Shown here piece by piece: positions 19,001 through 27,478 of a stretch of DNA of 64,000 nucleotides. The translations under genes and the position numbers were made by a program. This DNA is from Streptomyces lienomycini (GTDB lineage Bacteria > Actinomycetota > Actinomycetes > Streptomycetales > Streptomycetaceae). Numbering within the stretch: the first letter of the stretch is position 1; each line of letters begins with the position of its first letter. The notes beneath the pieces were generated by a model. That model did not search any database. It saw only the letters and a program-made list of their open reading frames with translations, and was not told the origin of the DNA. The DNA lies in contig NZ_CP116257.1 in the NCBI RefSeq assembly GCF_027947595.1, positions 3,968,001 through 4,032,000 on the forward strand, read 5' to 3'.

Positions 19001-19023
19001 CCGCCAGTGAAGTCCGGTATGAA

Positions 19024-19057
19024 CCGGCCGAGCCGTCATGTGAGACGGCTCGGCCGG
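19024..19057. terminator. Strong hairpin terminator
   Basis: A perfect 14-bp stem, CCGGCCGAGCCGTC / GACGGCTCGGCCGG, with a 6-base loop lies between the IS256 end and the SDR gene. There is no U-tract, as is usual in high-GC actinobacteria. Confidence 0.75.
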
Positions 19058-19170
19058 CAATGCCTCTCATTTCCACGTGGATGAGCAGGGTCCATCCACC
19101 TCCCCGGCTAGCGTGAACCGTATATTCCGTCGCTGTGCCAAGGCGGCACTCACCAACAGGAGAGAATCCC

Positions 19171-19959
19171 GTGGATCTGGATCTCAAGGGCAAGCGTGTC
19201 CTTGTCACAGGGGCAAGCAAAGGCATAGGCCTGGCGATCGTCACGGCATTCCGCGCCGAAGGCGCCGACGTAGTCGGTGTGTCCCGGAGGAGCACACCTG
19301 AACTTAAGGCCACCGGTGCCACGTTCGTATCCGGCGATCTCAAGTCACCGGGTACCCCCCAACGAGTGGTCGACGAGGTACTCGCTTTGGACCCTCGCCT
19401 TGATGTGCTGGTGAACAACGCGGGAGGCGGCGTGCCGACCGAGGAGACACTTGCCGACCCCTTCGGAGGCACGGCGGCCGTTTGGTCGGACACCTTCGCC
19501 TTGAACCTCAACGTTGCCGTTGAGACCACTCGGGCCGCCCTGCCGGCTCTGACGCGCTCTCGGGGCGCGGTGGTCAACATCAGTTCGCAGAACGCCCGCG
19601 ACCCCCGCAGGGCGCCGCTGTCGTACTCGGCGGCCAAAGCCGCGCTGAACTCCTTCTCCCGCGGGCTGGCCGAACAGGTGGCGGGATCGGGAGTGCGAGT
19701 CAACGTCGTCACCCCGTCCGGCACACGGACTTCCGCGCTCCTCGACAAGGAGGGCTTCGGCGCGGAGCTGGCAGCCCGCATGAATCTCGATCACGACAAG
19801 ATGCTGGAGATGTTGCCTGAGCACGCCGGGATCGTGACCGGCCAGCTGATCGACCCGGCGGAGATCGCCCGAGCCGTGTTGCTGCTCGCGTCTCCGACGA
19901 TGCCCAGCGTCATCGGATCCAACTGGCTGGTCGATGGTGGCGCGCACAAGACCATTTGA
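19171..19959 (+). CDS. SDR family oxidoreductase
   Basis: The product has 262 residues from a GTG at 19171 behind CAGGAGAGA. The classical short-chain dehydrogenase layout is complete: the cofactor motif VLVTGASKGIGLAIV, DVLVNNAGGG, the catalytic Ser in VVNISSQNA, and Tyr-Lys in LSYSAAKAALN. It ends with VIGSNWLVDGGAHKTI, typical of the FabG-like branch. The enzyme reduces or oxidises a hydroxyl/keto group with NAD(P)(H), but the substrate is not evident. Gene order gives no clue because it lies between a dead IS256 and a helicase fragment. Confidence 0.9.
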   Translation: MDLDLKGKRVLVTGASKGIGLAIVTAFRAEGADVVGVSRRSTPELKATGATFVSGDLKSPGTPQRVVDEVLALDPRLDVLVNNAGGGVPTEETLADPFGGTAAVWSDTFALNLNVAVETTRAALPALTRSRGAVVNISSQNARDPRRAPLSYSAAKAALNSFSRGLAEQVAGSGVRVNVVTPSGTRTSALLDKEGFGAELAARMNLDHDKMLEMLPEHAGIVTGQLIDPAEIARAVLLLASPTMPSVIGSNWLVDGGAHKTI

Positions 19960-20246
19960 GGCCGGACGCACCCCACCAGGGGATGGCGTGCCCTGCTCGC
20001 CTGCCAGGTTGCGAGGTTGTCGGCCGGCCCCACGCCCGTTGGAGTGTCATTGCGGGGAAGCGCCGGGCAGGTCGGGCGGCACGGCTGCGGCGACTTACTG
20101 ATCGTTTCAGAATGAGAGGGGCGGGCTGAGCGGGGTCAGTCCTCGAGGCGTTGCAGGATCTGCGTGAACTCGCCGTTCTCGACCAGGCCGGTGAGGACCT
20201 GGATCATGTCGCTGATGCCGGCGTCGCGGACGATGAGCCCGTCCGA

Positions 20247-21812
20247 GTGTGGTCGGCGTGGCTGTGTGGCGACCACCTCGTGTCCGAGCGGCGCGAAGTG
20301 CTGCGCCAGTTCGCAGGCGGCATCGACGCCTCGGGCCGGCGGGTCCACCGCGCGTTCCTGGCGTCCGTCCGCGTGCTCGGGGAAGGCGTGGACATCACCG
20401 GCGAGCGGGGCGTGGAGGCGATCTGCTTCGCCGACACCCGCGGCTCCCAGGTCGAGATCGTGCAGAACATCGGCCGCGCGCTCCGGCCCAACCGCGACGG
20501 CACCACCAAGGTCGCCCGCATCATCGTGCCCGTCTTCCTCCAGCCCGGCGAGGACCCGACCGACATGGTCGCCTCCGCCAGCTTCCGCCCCCTCGTAGCC
20601 GTGCTCCAGGGCCTGCGCTCCCACGATGAACGACTCGTCGAGCAGCTCGCCTCCCGCGCCCTCACCCACGGGCAGCGCAAGGTGCACCTCCGGCGTGACG
20701 AAGACGGGCGGATCGTCGGGGCCGGCGGCGAGGTGGGCGAGGACCAGGAGCACGACGACACCGATGGTGCGGTCGAGTCGGCGCTGCTGCACTCCTCCTC
20801 TCCCCGGGACGCAGCCACCATCGCGGCGTTCCTGCGCACGAGGGTGTACCGGCCGGAGTCCCTGGTGTGGCTGGAGGGCTACCAAGCACTGCTGCGCTGG
20901 CGGGCGGAGAACAAGATCACCGGCCTCTACGCCGTGCCCTACGACGTTGAAGTCGAGGTCGGCGTCACCAAGGACTTCCCCATCGGGCGGTGGGTGCACC
21001 AGCAGCGTAAGGCGCTGCGCGCCGGTGAACTCGATCCCCACCGCAAGGAACTGCTAGACGCCCCCGAGGCCGGGACGGTCTGGGAGCCCGGCGAAGAAGC
21101 CTGGGAGACCAAGCTCGCCGCACTGCGCTCCTACCGGCGGGCCACCGGCCACCTCGCCCCCCGCCAGGACGCCCTCTGGGGCGAGGGCGAGGCGATGGTG
21201 CCGGTCGGGCAGCACATGGCCAACCTCCGGCGGAAGGGCGCGAAGAACGGCCTGGGCAAGGACCCGAAGCGGGCGGAGCAGCGTGCGGCGCAGCTCACCG
21301 CGATCGACCCGGACTGGGACTGCCCGTGGCCCCTGGACTGGCAACGCCACTACCGCGTCCTCGCCGACCTCGTCGACGCCGACGGCCACCTGCCCGACAT
21401 CGCACCCGGCGTGCTCATGGACGGCGACGACATCGGACGGTGGCTCCAGCGGCAGAAGCAGCCGGGCACCTGGGCGCAGCTGTCGACCAAGCAACAGGAG
21501 CGGCTGTCCCGGCTGGGCATCACGCCCGCTCAGGCGCCGTCTCCCGCTGCGGCGGCCACGCATGCGACGAAGGGCCCGAACAAGGCGCAGCAGGCATTCC
21601 AGCGCGGCCTGGCAGCCCTCAAACAGTGGGTCGAGCGAGAGGGCGACCGGCCGGTGCCCAGGGGGCACAGCGAAGAGATCACGGTCGACGGCCAGGAGGA
21701 GCCGGTGGCCGTGAAGCTGGGTGTGTGGGTCTCCAACACCAAGACCCGGCGGGACAAGCTCACCCAGGAGCAGTTGGAGGCGCTGCGGGAGCTGGGCATC
21801 GCCTGGGCATGA
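20247..21812 (+). pseudogene. DEAD/DEAH helicase with helicase-associated domains, 5' half missing
   Basis: From 20247 the frame reads VWSAWLCGDHLVSERREVLR and then the superfamily 2 C-terminal motifs FLASVRVLGEGVDI and EIVQNIGRALRPN. Several helicase-associated repeats follow (LAALRSYRRATGHLAPRQDA, DWQRHYRVLADLVDADGHLP, FQRGLAALKQWVEREG) to a stop at 21812. The ATP-binding half (Walker A and DEAH box) is absent. Upstream of 20247 the sequence no longer matches and instead reads better on the other strand. It is a 5'-truncated relic of a gene type frequent on actinobacterial plasmids and chromosome arms. Confidence 0.8.
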
Positions 21813-22008
21813 CACCCGACAGCGAGACCCCGGGATCGCGACGGTTCCGGGATGTCCGCGTTCTCCAGCCGAGCCTGGCAGGCGGCGGGAGGCGGATACC
21901 AAAAACAGTGGGATGAGGGTGCACACGGGGGTGGATCGAGGCGTAGTGGATGTGAGTGCGCGCCTCACCTCCAACTATTTCTACTGACGCCAAAGGCCGC
22001 CCCTTCAC

Positions 22009-22188
22009 ATGACCACCTCAGAGATCACCGCGATACTGGCGGTCGTCACGACCGCGATCACTGCTGTCTGCGTGGCCCTCCGCCGGGCTGGCATCACCGA
22101 GCTCCTGTCTGAAGCTCTCCGCCAGCGGAACCGTGAGCGCCTCCCTCTCTGTCAGCCTTGGGTGAGACATCCCGTTCTGCGGGGTTAG
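22009..22188 (+). CDS. Small putative membrane protein, C-terminus altered by IS3 insertion
   Basis: The ATG at 22009 begins a 59-codon frame with one predicted transmembrane helix (residues about 5-25, [20 protein letters not shown]) and a basic tail ([14 protein letters not shown]). The IS3 element begins at 22162, so only 51 codons are original. Across the repaired target site the frame would read CAG CCT TGG ACT TGA, a 52-residue protein whose stop overlaps a TTG start of the gene now at 24540. No function is recognised; it may be the small first gene of a two-gene operon. Confidence 0.45.
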   Translation: MTTSEITAILAVVTTAITAVCVALRRAGITELLSEALRQRNRERLPLCQPWVRHPVLRG

Positions 22189-22227
22189 CCTGAGAGGGCA
22201 CGACAGGAGAACCGTCCCTTAGAGGTC

Positions 22228-23063
22228 CTAACAAAGGCGTTGGACGTGGCGGTGGGTGATGAGGCAGGTGGCGAGTCCGAGGAAGGCTTCGTGGATGTCG
22301 TCGCGTCGTTCCCAGCGGATTCGCAGTCGGCGGAAGCCGTGCAGCCAGGCGATCGTGCGCTCGATCACGTAGCGGAAGACGCCCAGGCCGGAGCCGTGTT
22401 CGACGCCTCGTTCGGCGATGACCGGTCGGATCCCGCGCTGTCGCAGCAGGCGGCGGTACTTGTCGTGGTCGTAGCCGCGGTCGGCGAGGAGTGCGTCTGG
22501 CCGGTGTCTGGGCCGGCCGACGACGCCGGCCACGGCCGGAACCTTGTCCAGCAGCGGCAGCAGCTGGGTGACGTCGTTGCGGTTTCCGCCGGTCAGCGAC
22601 ACCGCGAGCGGGATGCCCTGGCCGTCGGTGAGGACGTGGTGCTTGCTGCCCGGTCGTGCGCGGTCGACCGGGCTGGGCCCGCTTTTGGGCCGCGCCGAGC
22701 GGCCCGTACGTGGGAGGAGTCGATCACCGCCCGGGACCAGTCGAGCTTCTTCGCGGCCCGCAGCCTCTGCAGCAGCACCAGGTGCAGTCCGTCCCACACG
22801 CCGGCTTCGTTCCAGGCGGCCAGGCGCCGCCAGCACGTCATCCCCGAGCCGAAGCCCAGCTCCTGGGGCAGGTACTCCCACTGGATGCCGGTGTGCAGCA
22901 CGAACAGGATCCCGCACAGTGCCTGCCGGTCCGGGACCCGCGGCCTGCCCTCCACCAGCTTCGGACCCGGCACGGGCAGCAACGGCTCGATGAGCGACCA
23001 CAGTTCATCCGACACGACCCAGGGCCGCGACTGTCGTTTCCCCACGAACGGACCAACGACCAC
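22228..23063 (-). CDS. IS5 family transposase made by -1 frameshifting
   Basis: The first frame (23063 to 22593) reads [40 protein letters not shown] and [15 protein letters not shown] (first catalytic Asp). At the heptamer C-CCA-AAA the ribosome can slip back one base. It then continues with [35 protein letters not shown] (second Asp) and [20 protein letters not shown] (Glu) to a stop at 22228. The fused product is 278 residues, the normal size. The frame change is therefore more likely programmed than a mutation. Confidence 0.85.
22683..22689 (-). promoter_or_regulatory. -1 ribosomal frameshift slippery heptamer CCCAAAA (IS5)
   Basis: On the coding strand the zero-frame codons are GGC CCA AAA GCG, an exact X-XXY-YYZ arrangement. 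It lies exactly where the two transposase frames must join. Confidence 0.75.
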
Positions 23064-23108
23064 CCAAGCCGAAAGTCACATGATCAACAACTTCTGTTAG
23101 GACCTCTT

Positions 23109-23492
23109 ATGCCCAGCACAGAGCCCGTCGGGTCCGACCCGGCGCCGAGGCCGAAGCGCCGCACTTTCACCTCGGAGTACAAGCTGCGGATCGTCGCCGA
23201 GTACGACGCCGCGCCCAGGAACGAGAAGGGTGCGGTACTGCGCCGGGAGCGGCTCTACCACTCGCATGTCAAGGAGTGGCGGGCTGCCCGGGATGCCGGG
23301 GCCCTGGAAAACCTGGTCGACCGCCGGACCAGCCCGGCCCGTGCGAAGAAGTCCGCCGCGGAGGTGGAGAACGAGAAACTGCGCCAGCAGGTGGAGCGGT
23401 TGCAGAAGGACCTGGCACGGAACAAGGCCGCACTCGAGGTGATGGGAAAAGCTTCCGCGCTCTTGGACATGATCTCCGAGAGCGCGGACTGA
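23109..23492 (+). CDS. IS3 family transposase OrfA
   Basis: OrfA has 127 residues. The start codon ATG at 23109 shares its A with the right copy of the TTA duplication made by the IS5, so the gene lost its ribosome site to that insertion. The N-terminal helix-turn-helix is visible in RRTFTSEYKLRIVAEYDAA and LYHSHVKEWRAARDAGALENL. A leucine-zipper-like coiled coil follows (VENEKLRQQVERLQKDLARN). Near its end GTG ATG GGA AAA GCT offers the slippery heptamer through which OrfAB is made. Confidence 0.88.
   Translation: MPSTEPVGSDPAPRPKRRTFTSEYKLRIVAEYDAAPRNEKGAVLRRERLYHSHVKEWRAARDAGALENLVDRRTSPARAKKSAAEVENEKLRQQVERLQKDLARNKAALEVMGKASALLDMISESAD
23444..23450 (+). promoter_or_regulatory. -1 ribosomal frameshift slippery heptamer GGGAAAA (IS3)
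   Basis: The zero-frame codons ATG GGA AAA GCT place G-GGA-AAA at the position where OrfA can slip into the OrfB frame (continuing SFRALGHDLRERGLK). This is the standard way IS3 elements make OrfAB. Confidence 0.72.
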
Positions 23493-24517
23493 AGCCTGCC
23501 GCCGACCCTGTCGTGGACGAAGCGTTCACCGGCGTCGAGACTCAGCTGGGCATCACGGCCGCCTGCCGGCTGACCGGCCGCTCCCGCGCCACGCACTACC
23601 GTCGGCTCCGGCCCCCGCCACCACGCAGAGAACGTGCCCCACAGGTGCAGCCATCGGCCCTGACGGCCGAAGAGCGGACTGCGGTACTGGAGCTGATGAA
23701 CGGCGACGAGTACGCCGAACTGGCACCCGCACAGATCTGGGCCCGCGAGCTGGATGCCGGGCGCTACCACTGCTCCGTCTCGACGATGTACCGGATCCTG
23801 CGCGAGCAGGATCAGTCCGGCGAGCGCCGACGGCAGGCCACCCATCCCGCCAAAGCGGTGCCCGAGCTGGTTGCCACCGGGCCCTCGCAAGTCTTCACCT
23901 GGGACATCACCAAGGCGGCCGGACCGGTCAAGGGTGTCTGGTATCACGCCTATGTGATCATCGACATCTTCAGCCGGTACATCGTCGGCCATACCGTCGA
24001 GCGGGCCGAATCGGCGGTGCGGGCAGGGGAATTGATCCGCGAGACCATCGCCCGCAACGGCATCGTGCCCCAGACCGTGCACGCGGACCGCGGCACCTCG
24101 ATGACGTCGAAGAAGGTCTCCCAACTACTGATCGATCTGGGTGTGACGCGGTCGCACTCGAGACCGAAGGTCTCCAACGACAACCCTTACAGCGAGGCCC
24201 AGTTCAAGACCATGAAGTACATGTCGGACTATCCCGAATGGTTCGATTCGCTGGCCCACGCACGCGAGTGGTTCGACGCGTTCATCACGTACTACAACCA
24301 TGAGCACCGGCACTCGGGCATCGGCTGGCACACGCCCGCCTCCGTCCACTTCGGGACCGCCGACGAGGTCCGAGACCAGCGCGCGATCACCCTCGCCCAG
24401 GCATACGCCCGCCACCCCGAACGCTTCGGCCGCCGCCCCAGACCACCCGCAATACCCCAGACGGCCTGGATCAACGACCCGGCCAAGCGCCAGGAACCCG
24501 CACCACAAACCTCATAG
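23451..24517 (+). CDS. IS3 family transposase OrfB (rve integrase core)
   Basis: This is read in the -1 frame after the slippery site to a stop at 24517; full OrfAB is 469 residues. After a HTH_21-like region (LGITAACRLTGRSRATHYRR) comes the retroviral-type integrase core with catalytic residues Asp in VFTWDITKAAGPVKG, Asp in TVHADRGTSMTSK and Glu in SNDNPYSEAQFKTMKY. YYNHEHRHSGIGWHTPASVH is the family's C-terminal signature. The frame is undamaged. Transposition now depends on OrfA translation, which the nested IS5 has probably impaired. Confidence 0.9.
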
Positions 24518-24539
24518 CGTCACGACCGTCTCACTGGAC

Positions 24540-25280
24540 TTGAAATCTTCCGCCCTGGACAGGAAAAACCCCGAGTCCCTCATCGCAGGACACTCCCTCA
24601 GCGAGATCGAGTATGTGCTCAGGATGCTCGAGCCGGAACTAGCCTCCGGCAATGTGTCGCCGAGTTCCTTCGAGAACGCGACAAGGCTCAGGAACGTCCA
24701 GGAGCTGGCCAGGCACCGGACGTTCGCCTATCTGTGCGAGTGGGAGCGGCGCTTCGGCTACAGCTCGATCAACGACTCGATCTTCGGCGGCTACAAGGCC
24801 GTGGTGGACCGTCTGCTCAGCGTGCACGCGCCGGACCTCGTAGAACGGTTCAACACGGTCTACCGCCGCCTGAACGAGGCAGCTGAGCAGGACCACACCC
24901 GTCCGGCGGGTGAGGAGCTGTCGCAGGCGCTCGCCACCTGCCGCCGGATCCTGGAGGCAGTGGTCGGCCAGGTCCTCCCGGCTCAGGCAGAGCCCTCCGC
25001 CGCAGGTTACAAGCTCGACCAGGCCTCCTATCGGAGCCGCCTATTCGAGTTCATCAAGATCGCGAACGAGAGCAAGAACGTCTCCGAGGCGACGACCGCC
25101 ATGGCCGAAGGCATCCACGCCCGATTCGCCGCGTTCGACAAGCTCACCAGCAAGGGTGTGCACGCCGACGTCGCGCTCCGGGCAGCCAACATGTGCGCCT
25201 TGAACGTCTACATCCTCTGCGGTGAAGTTCTACTCCTCAAGCAGGAGACTGAAGCCGACGCCGCGACCGAAGCCGGATAG
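24540..25280 (+). CDS. Protein of unknown function, downstream gene of the operon split by IS3
   Basis: About 246 residues are encoded from a TTG at 24540, with codon usage normal for the genome. I do not recognise the family. It is an all-helical, soluble-looking protein. Stretches such as SLSEIEYVLRMLEPELASG, YLCEWERRFGYSSINDSIFGG and RLFEFIKIANESKNVSEATT suggest two helical bundles. Before the IS3 insertion, the preceding small membrane-protein frame would have ended ACTTGA overlapping this TTG, so the two were probably translationally coupled. The operon form resembles small abortive-infection or toxin modules, but that is inference only. The gene ends at a bidirectional terminator. Confidence 0.6.
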   Translation: MKSSALDRKNPESLIAGHSLSEIEYVLRMLEPELASGNVSPSSFENATRLRNVQELARHRTFAYLCEWERRFGYSSINDSIFGGYKAVVDRLLSVHAPDLVERFNTVYRRLNEAAEQDHTRPAGEELSQALATCRRILEAVVGQVLPAQAEPSAAGYKLDQASYRSRLFEFIKIANESKNVSEATTAMAEGIHARFAAFDKLTSKGVHADVALRAANMCALNVYILCGEVLLLKQETEADAATEAG

Positions 25281-25479
25281 CCGGCGCACGGGCCCCGAAC
25301 GACCCCGCCGTCGTGAACCTCAGCACGCCCTGCCGTGCAGGGGCCATGCGGCTGGTTCAAGTCCAAATTTGCCGGGCGCCCAGACGGTGCCGACGGAGGC
25401 CTCGGCGCGGCTATGAACGCAGTACAGGAGCAGTGCCGACTCCCGGTATACCGGTATGTGCACCCCTGACGTCGTCGCT

Positions 25480-25526
25480 GGCCCCGTGGGCAAGCCCAGG
25501 GTAGCTTGGGGCTTGCCCACGGGGCC
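25480..25526. terminator. Bidirectional terminator hairpin
   Basis: An 18-bp perfect stem, GGCCCCGTGGGCAAGCCC / GGGCTTGCCCACGGGGCC, with an 11-base loop sits between two convergent genes ending at 25280 and 25547. A 12-base palindrome CCGGTATACCGG lies just before it (25443-25454). Confidence 0.8.
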
Positions 25527-25546
25527 GGCCGGAGGCTTGCCCGGGG

Positions 25547-26346
25547 TCAGGTGCGGCGGGAGAACCAGCGGCCGGTCTTCTTCTCGGGCACGGCCTGGTC
25601 GTGCTCCTGGTGCTCGGGCCCGGCCTGCTCAGCTTGGCGTTTGGCGATGATGACGCGCTGCTTGCAGTCGTCGCACAGGTGCGGGTGGGTCTCGCGCGGG
25701 GAGCCCCACCCTGCGGGCTCGATGGCCTTCCACCGTTCGTCGGTGAACCGGGTGCCGCAGTCGGCGCACACTGGACGGCGGGCCTCCCGCTCGGCCCTGT
25801 GCTGTGCGGCAATGCGGCGCAGCTCCTCCTGGTGCTCCCGCTGGCGGGCGGCGTACTCGGCCTGCTTGCGGGCGTCGTGGGCTTCGCTGCGCGGGTTGCC
25901 GATCGCCTCGATGAGTGTCCGGTGGTGCGGTCGGCCGAAGCGCCGGAAGACCGCTCCGGCCGGGCCATGCTCCTTCAGCTGCTTCATGCCGGTGGCCACG
26001 ATGGGCAGCTTGCCCTCGTACATGTGGAAGCCACCCTCGTACCAGGTGCCCTTCCAATGCCGCTCGGTCAGCTCGGCCAGCTGCGCGATGACGGTGTGGG
26101 GGTTGCGCGGGCCGATCCGGTTGAAGACGAGCAGCAACGGCGGGTGCGGCCGGTCGCCGCGGCGGCCGTCGGGCACCCACCAGCGGGTGCGCCACATCGA
26201 CCGCCCACGGCCGTCGACGTCCTTCACCTTCCGCTGGCCAAACCGCATGTACTTGTCGATCTTCGCGGCGAGGACCTGCGCCGACTCGAAGCAGTTGTCG
26301 CTCTCCAGGAACAGCAGCGGCACCCCGTCCTCGGGCGCGGTGATGT
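25547..26346 (-). pseudogene. Replication-relaxation family protein, 5' truncated
   Basis: The remaining 266 residues read DITAPEDGVPLLFLESDNCF, QVLAAKIDKYMRFGQRKVKD, MWRTRWWVPDGRRGDRPHPP and then a zinc-finger-like CADCGTRF...HLCDDCK near the end. These are hallmarks of replication-relaxation proteins found on actinobacterial plasmids and integrative elements. The N-terminal winged-helix half is missing. Homology stops abruptly at about 26346, where a 101-bp direct repeat (26344-26444) begins and a TGA appears in frame. The break was therefore made by whatever placed that repeat. Confidence 0.75.
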
Positions 26347-26444
26347 CGCTTCACTGCGCTGGGCGTTCTCACGAGACGTCGGTCGACCGTCGCACCACGC
26401 GCCGAGGAAGAGCGGCTCAGGGCCCGGTCTCACGGACTCCGGAA
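26344..26444. repeat. 101-bp direct repeat, copy 1
   Basis: The segment beginning TGTCGCTTCACTGCGCTGGG recurs at 27171-27271 in the same orientation with the same length and about eight mismatches. It starts exactly where the replication-relaxation gene loses homology. Confidence 0.8.
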
Positions 26445-26763
26445 CGAGAAGGCGCTGGCGCTGAAGCGAGAGTCAGCCTGCAGCAGGGCGACCACGTGCA
26501 GGCGGTACGGCGGCTGCACGACTTATACATCGACGAGGACCTGGAACAGGAGGGTGAGGACTGTCGCTTTCACTACGACGTGCCTGCCGGGACGCCGGGG
26601 CTGCTGGTGCGCCAGTAGGTGTCTCCGTGCCCGTACCGGGTGCTCTTCGACAACGACGTGGAGTGGAACCTGTCTGCGACGGGAGATGTGGTGAGGGCCA
26701 GCAAGTCGGCGGAGTGCTTCAATGACCTCGCACGGGTTGGGGAGGCCCGGCAGGAGGGTGGGG
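26445..26763. other. Non-coding or decayed spacer between repeat 1 and the lipoprotein gene
   Basis: A plus-strand stretch ending at 26618 (RRLHDLYIDEDLEQEGEDCR onward) and one following at 26640 (YRVLFDNDVEWNLSATGDVV) look protein-like. However, they lie in different frames without start sites. They are probably fragments of one decayed gene that I cannot name. Confidence 0.3.
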
Positions 26764-27111
26764 ATGATGCGCAAAGTGCAACTGACCGTGGCGGCGGCCG
26801 CCGTGGTGCTGCTCGCGACGGCATGCGGCGGCGGGGGCGACGGCGACGATCAGCGCGCACCCGCGCCGGGTGCCCGCTCGTGTTCGGCCTGGGTCGGGCA
26901 GATGGACGAGAGCGAGCGGTGGTCGGCGGCTGAGGAGCTGCTGCTGAACGCCAAGGCTGCCGACGGTACCGAGGGGGACGTGACGCCCTCGACGAGCACG
27001 GTGAGGCAGTTCGCGGTCGACGTGGGGGCGCTGTGTGAGCAGAAGGCCAGTGACGAGCTGCTGGCGGCCGTGGCGGACGAATTGTACGCGTCCGGAGCGT
27101 ACATCCTCTGA
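26764..27111 (+). CDS. Small secreted lipoprotein of unknown function
   Basis: The product has 115 residues from the ATG at 26764 (or 114 from the next codon) behind AGGAGGG. The signal peptide MMRKVQLTVAAAAVVLLATA ends in the lipobox ATAC (residues 19-22), so the protein is predicted to be exported and lipidated. The mature part is acidic with two further Cys residues (RSCSAWVGQMD and VGALCEQKASDEL) and predicted helices. A perfect terminator follows at 27121. The gene is bracketed by the 101-bp direct repeats, suggesting it moved or was duplicated with them. No family recognised. Confidence 0.72.
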   Translation: MMRKVQLTVAAAAVVLLATACGGGGDGDDQRAPAPGARSCSAWVGQMDESERWSAAEELLLNAKAADGTEGDVTPSTSTVRQFAVDVGALCEQKASDELLAAVADELYASGAYIL

Positions 27112-27120
27112 GTACAGCAG

Positions 27121-27158
27121 CAGAGTCCCGCACGAATCGTCACCCGTGCGGGACTCTG
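27121..27158. terminator. Hairpin terminator after the lipoprotein gene
   Basis: CAGAGTCCCGCACG / CGTGCGGGACTCTG forms a perfect 14-bp stem with a 10-base loop, 10 bases after the stop codon. Confidence 0.82.
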
Positions 27159-27170
27159 TCGTGTGCTGAC

Positions 27171-27271
27171 TGTCGCTTCACTGCGCTGGGCGTTCTCACG
27201 AGACGTCGGCCGACCGTCGCACCATGTGCCGAGGAAGGGCGGCTCAGTGCCCGATCCCACGGACACCGGAA
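27171..27271. repeat. 101-bp direct repeat, copy 2
   Basis: This is about 92% identical to 26344-26444 and equally long. It abuts a DUF1524 gene fragment at its right edge, whereas copy 1 abuts the replication-relaxation fragment at its left edge. Together they look like the borders of an inserted or duplicated 726-bp interval. Confidence 0.8.
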
Positions 27272-27455
27272 GCGGCAGTGCGCCTCACCCGCGGGCGGCA
27301 GCCCCTCGGCCGGGTCCTGGTCAACTTGGACTGGTTGAAGCGGGCAGTGGCCGCCACCAGGCTGGTGGCGGCTCCGGGGTTGTTGGCGTACACCTCTGGG
27401 CGCTGCGCCGAACACCTCTTGGCACCGCTGTCCCAGCCTCGGCGAACAGGACCAT
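27272..27455 (-). pseudogene. DUF1524-type HNH endonuclease fragment, copy B
   Basis: The minus strand reads AEAWDSGAK, then VYANNPGAATSLVAATARFN, and in another frame DQDPAEGLPPAGEAHCR. These are the blocks just before the C-terminus of small secreted HNH-family (DUF1524) proteins. The fragment stops exactly at the direct repeat and has at least one frameshift. It is a partial tandem copy of the fragment at 27479-27785. Confidence 0.6.
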
Positions 27456-27478
27456 GTCCGGCCTCACCCGGTCACGGG

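Larger units (their letters stand above)
22222..23106. mobile_element. IS5 family (IS427-like) element nested in IS3
   Basis: Perfect 12-bp inverted repeats GAGGTCCTAACA / TGTTAGGACCTC bound an 885-bp element, flanked by the target duplication TTA at 22219-22221 and 23107-23109. The transposase reads on the minus strand in two frames linked by a CCCAAAA slippery heptamer. Intact ends, a perfect TSD and uninterrupted frames indicate a recent, probably active insertion. Confidence 0.88.
22162..24534. mobile_element. IS3 family element, carrying a nested IS5 element
   Basis: The ends read GTGAGAC and GTCTCAC as inverted termini and are flanked by the 3-bp duplication TGG (22159-22161 and 24535-24537). 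Total length is 2,373 bp; without the nested IS5 and its TTA duplication it is 1,485 bp, normal for IS3. OrfA and OrfB lie on the plus strand and are joined by a GGGAAAA slippery site. The inserted IS5 separates the orfA ribosome site (AGGAGA at 22205) from its start codon. Confidence 0.85.
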
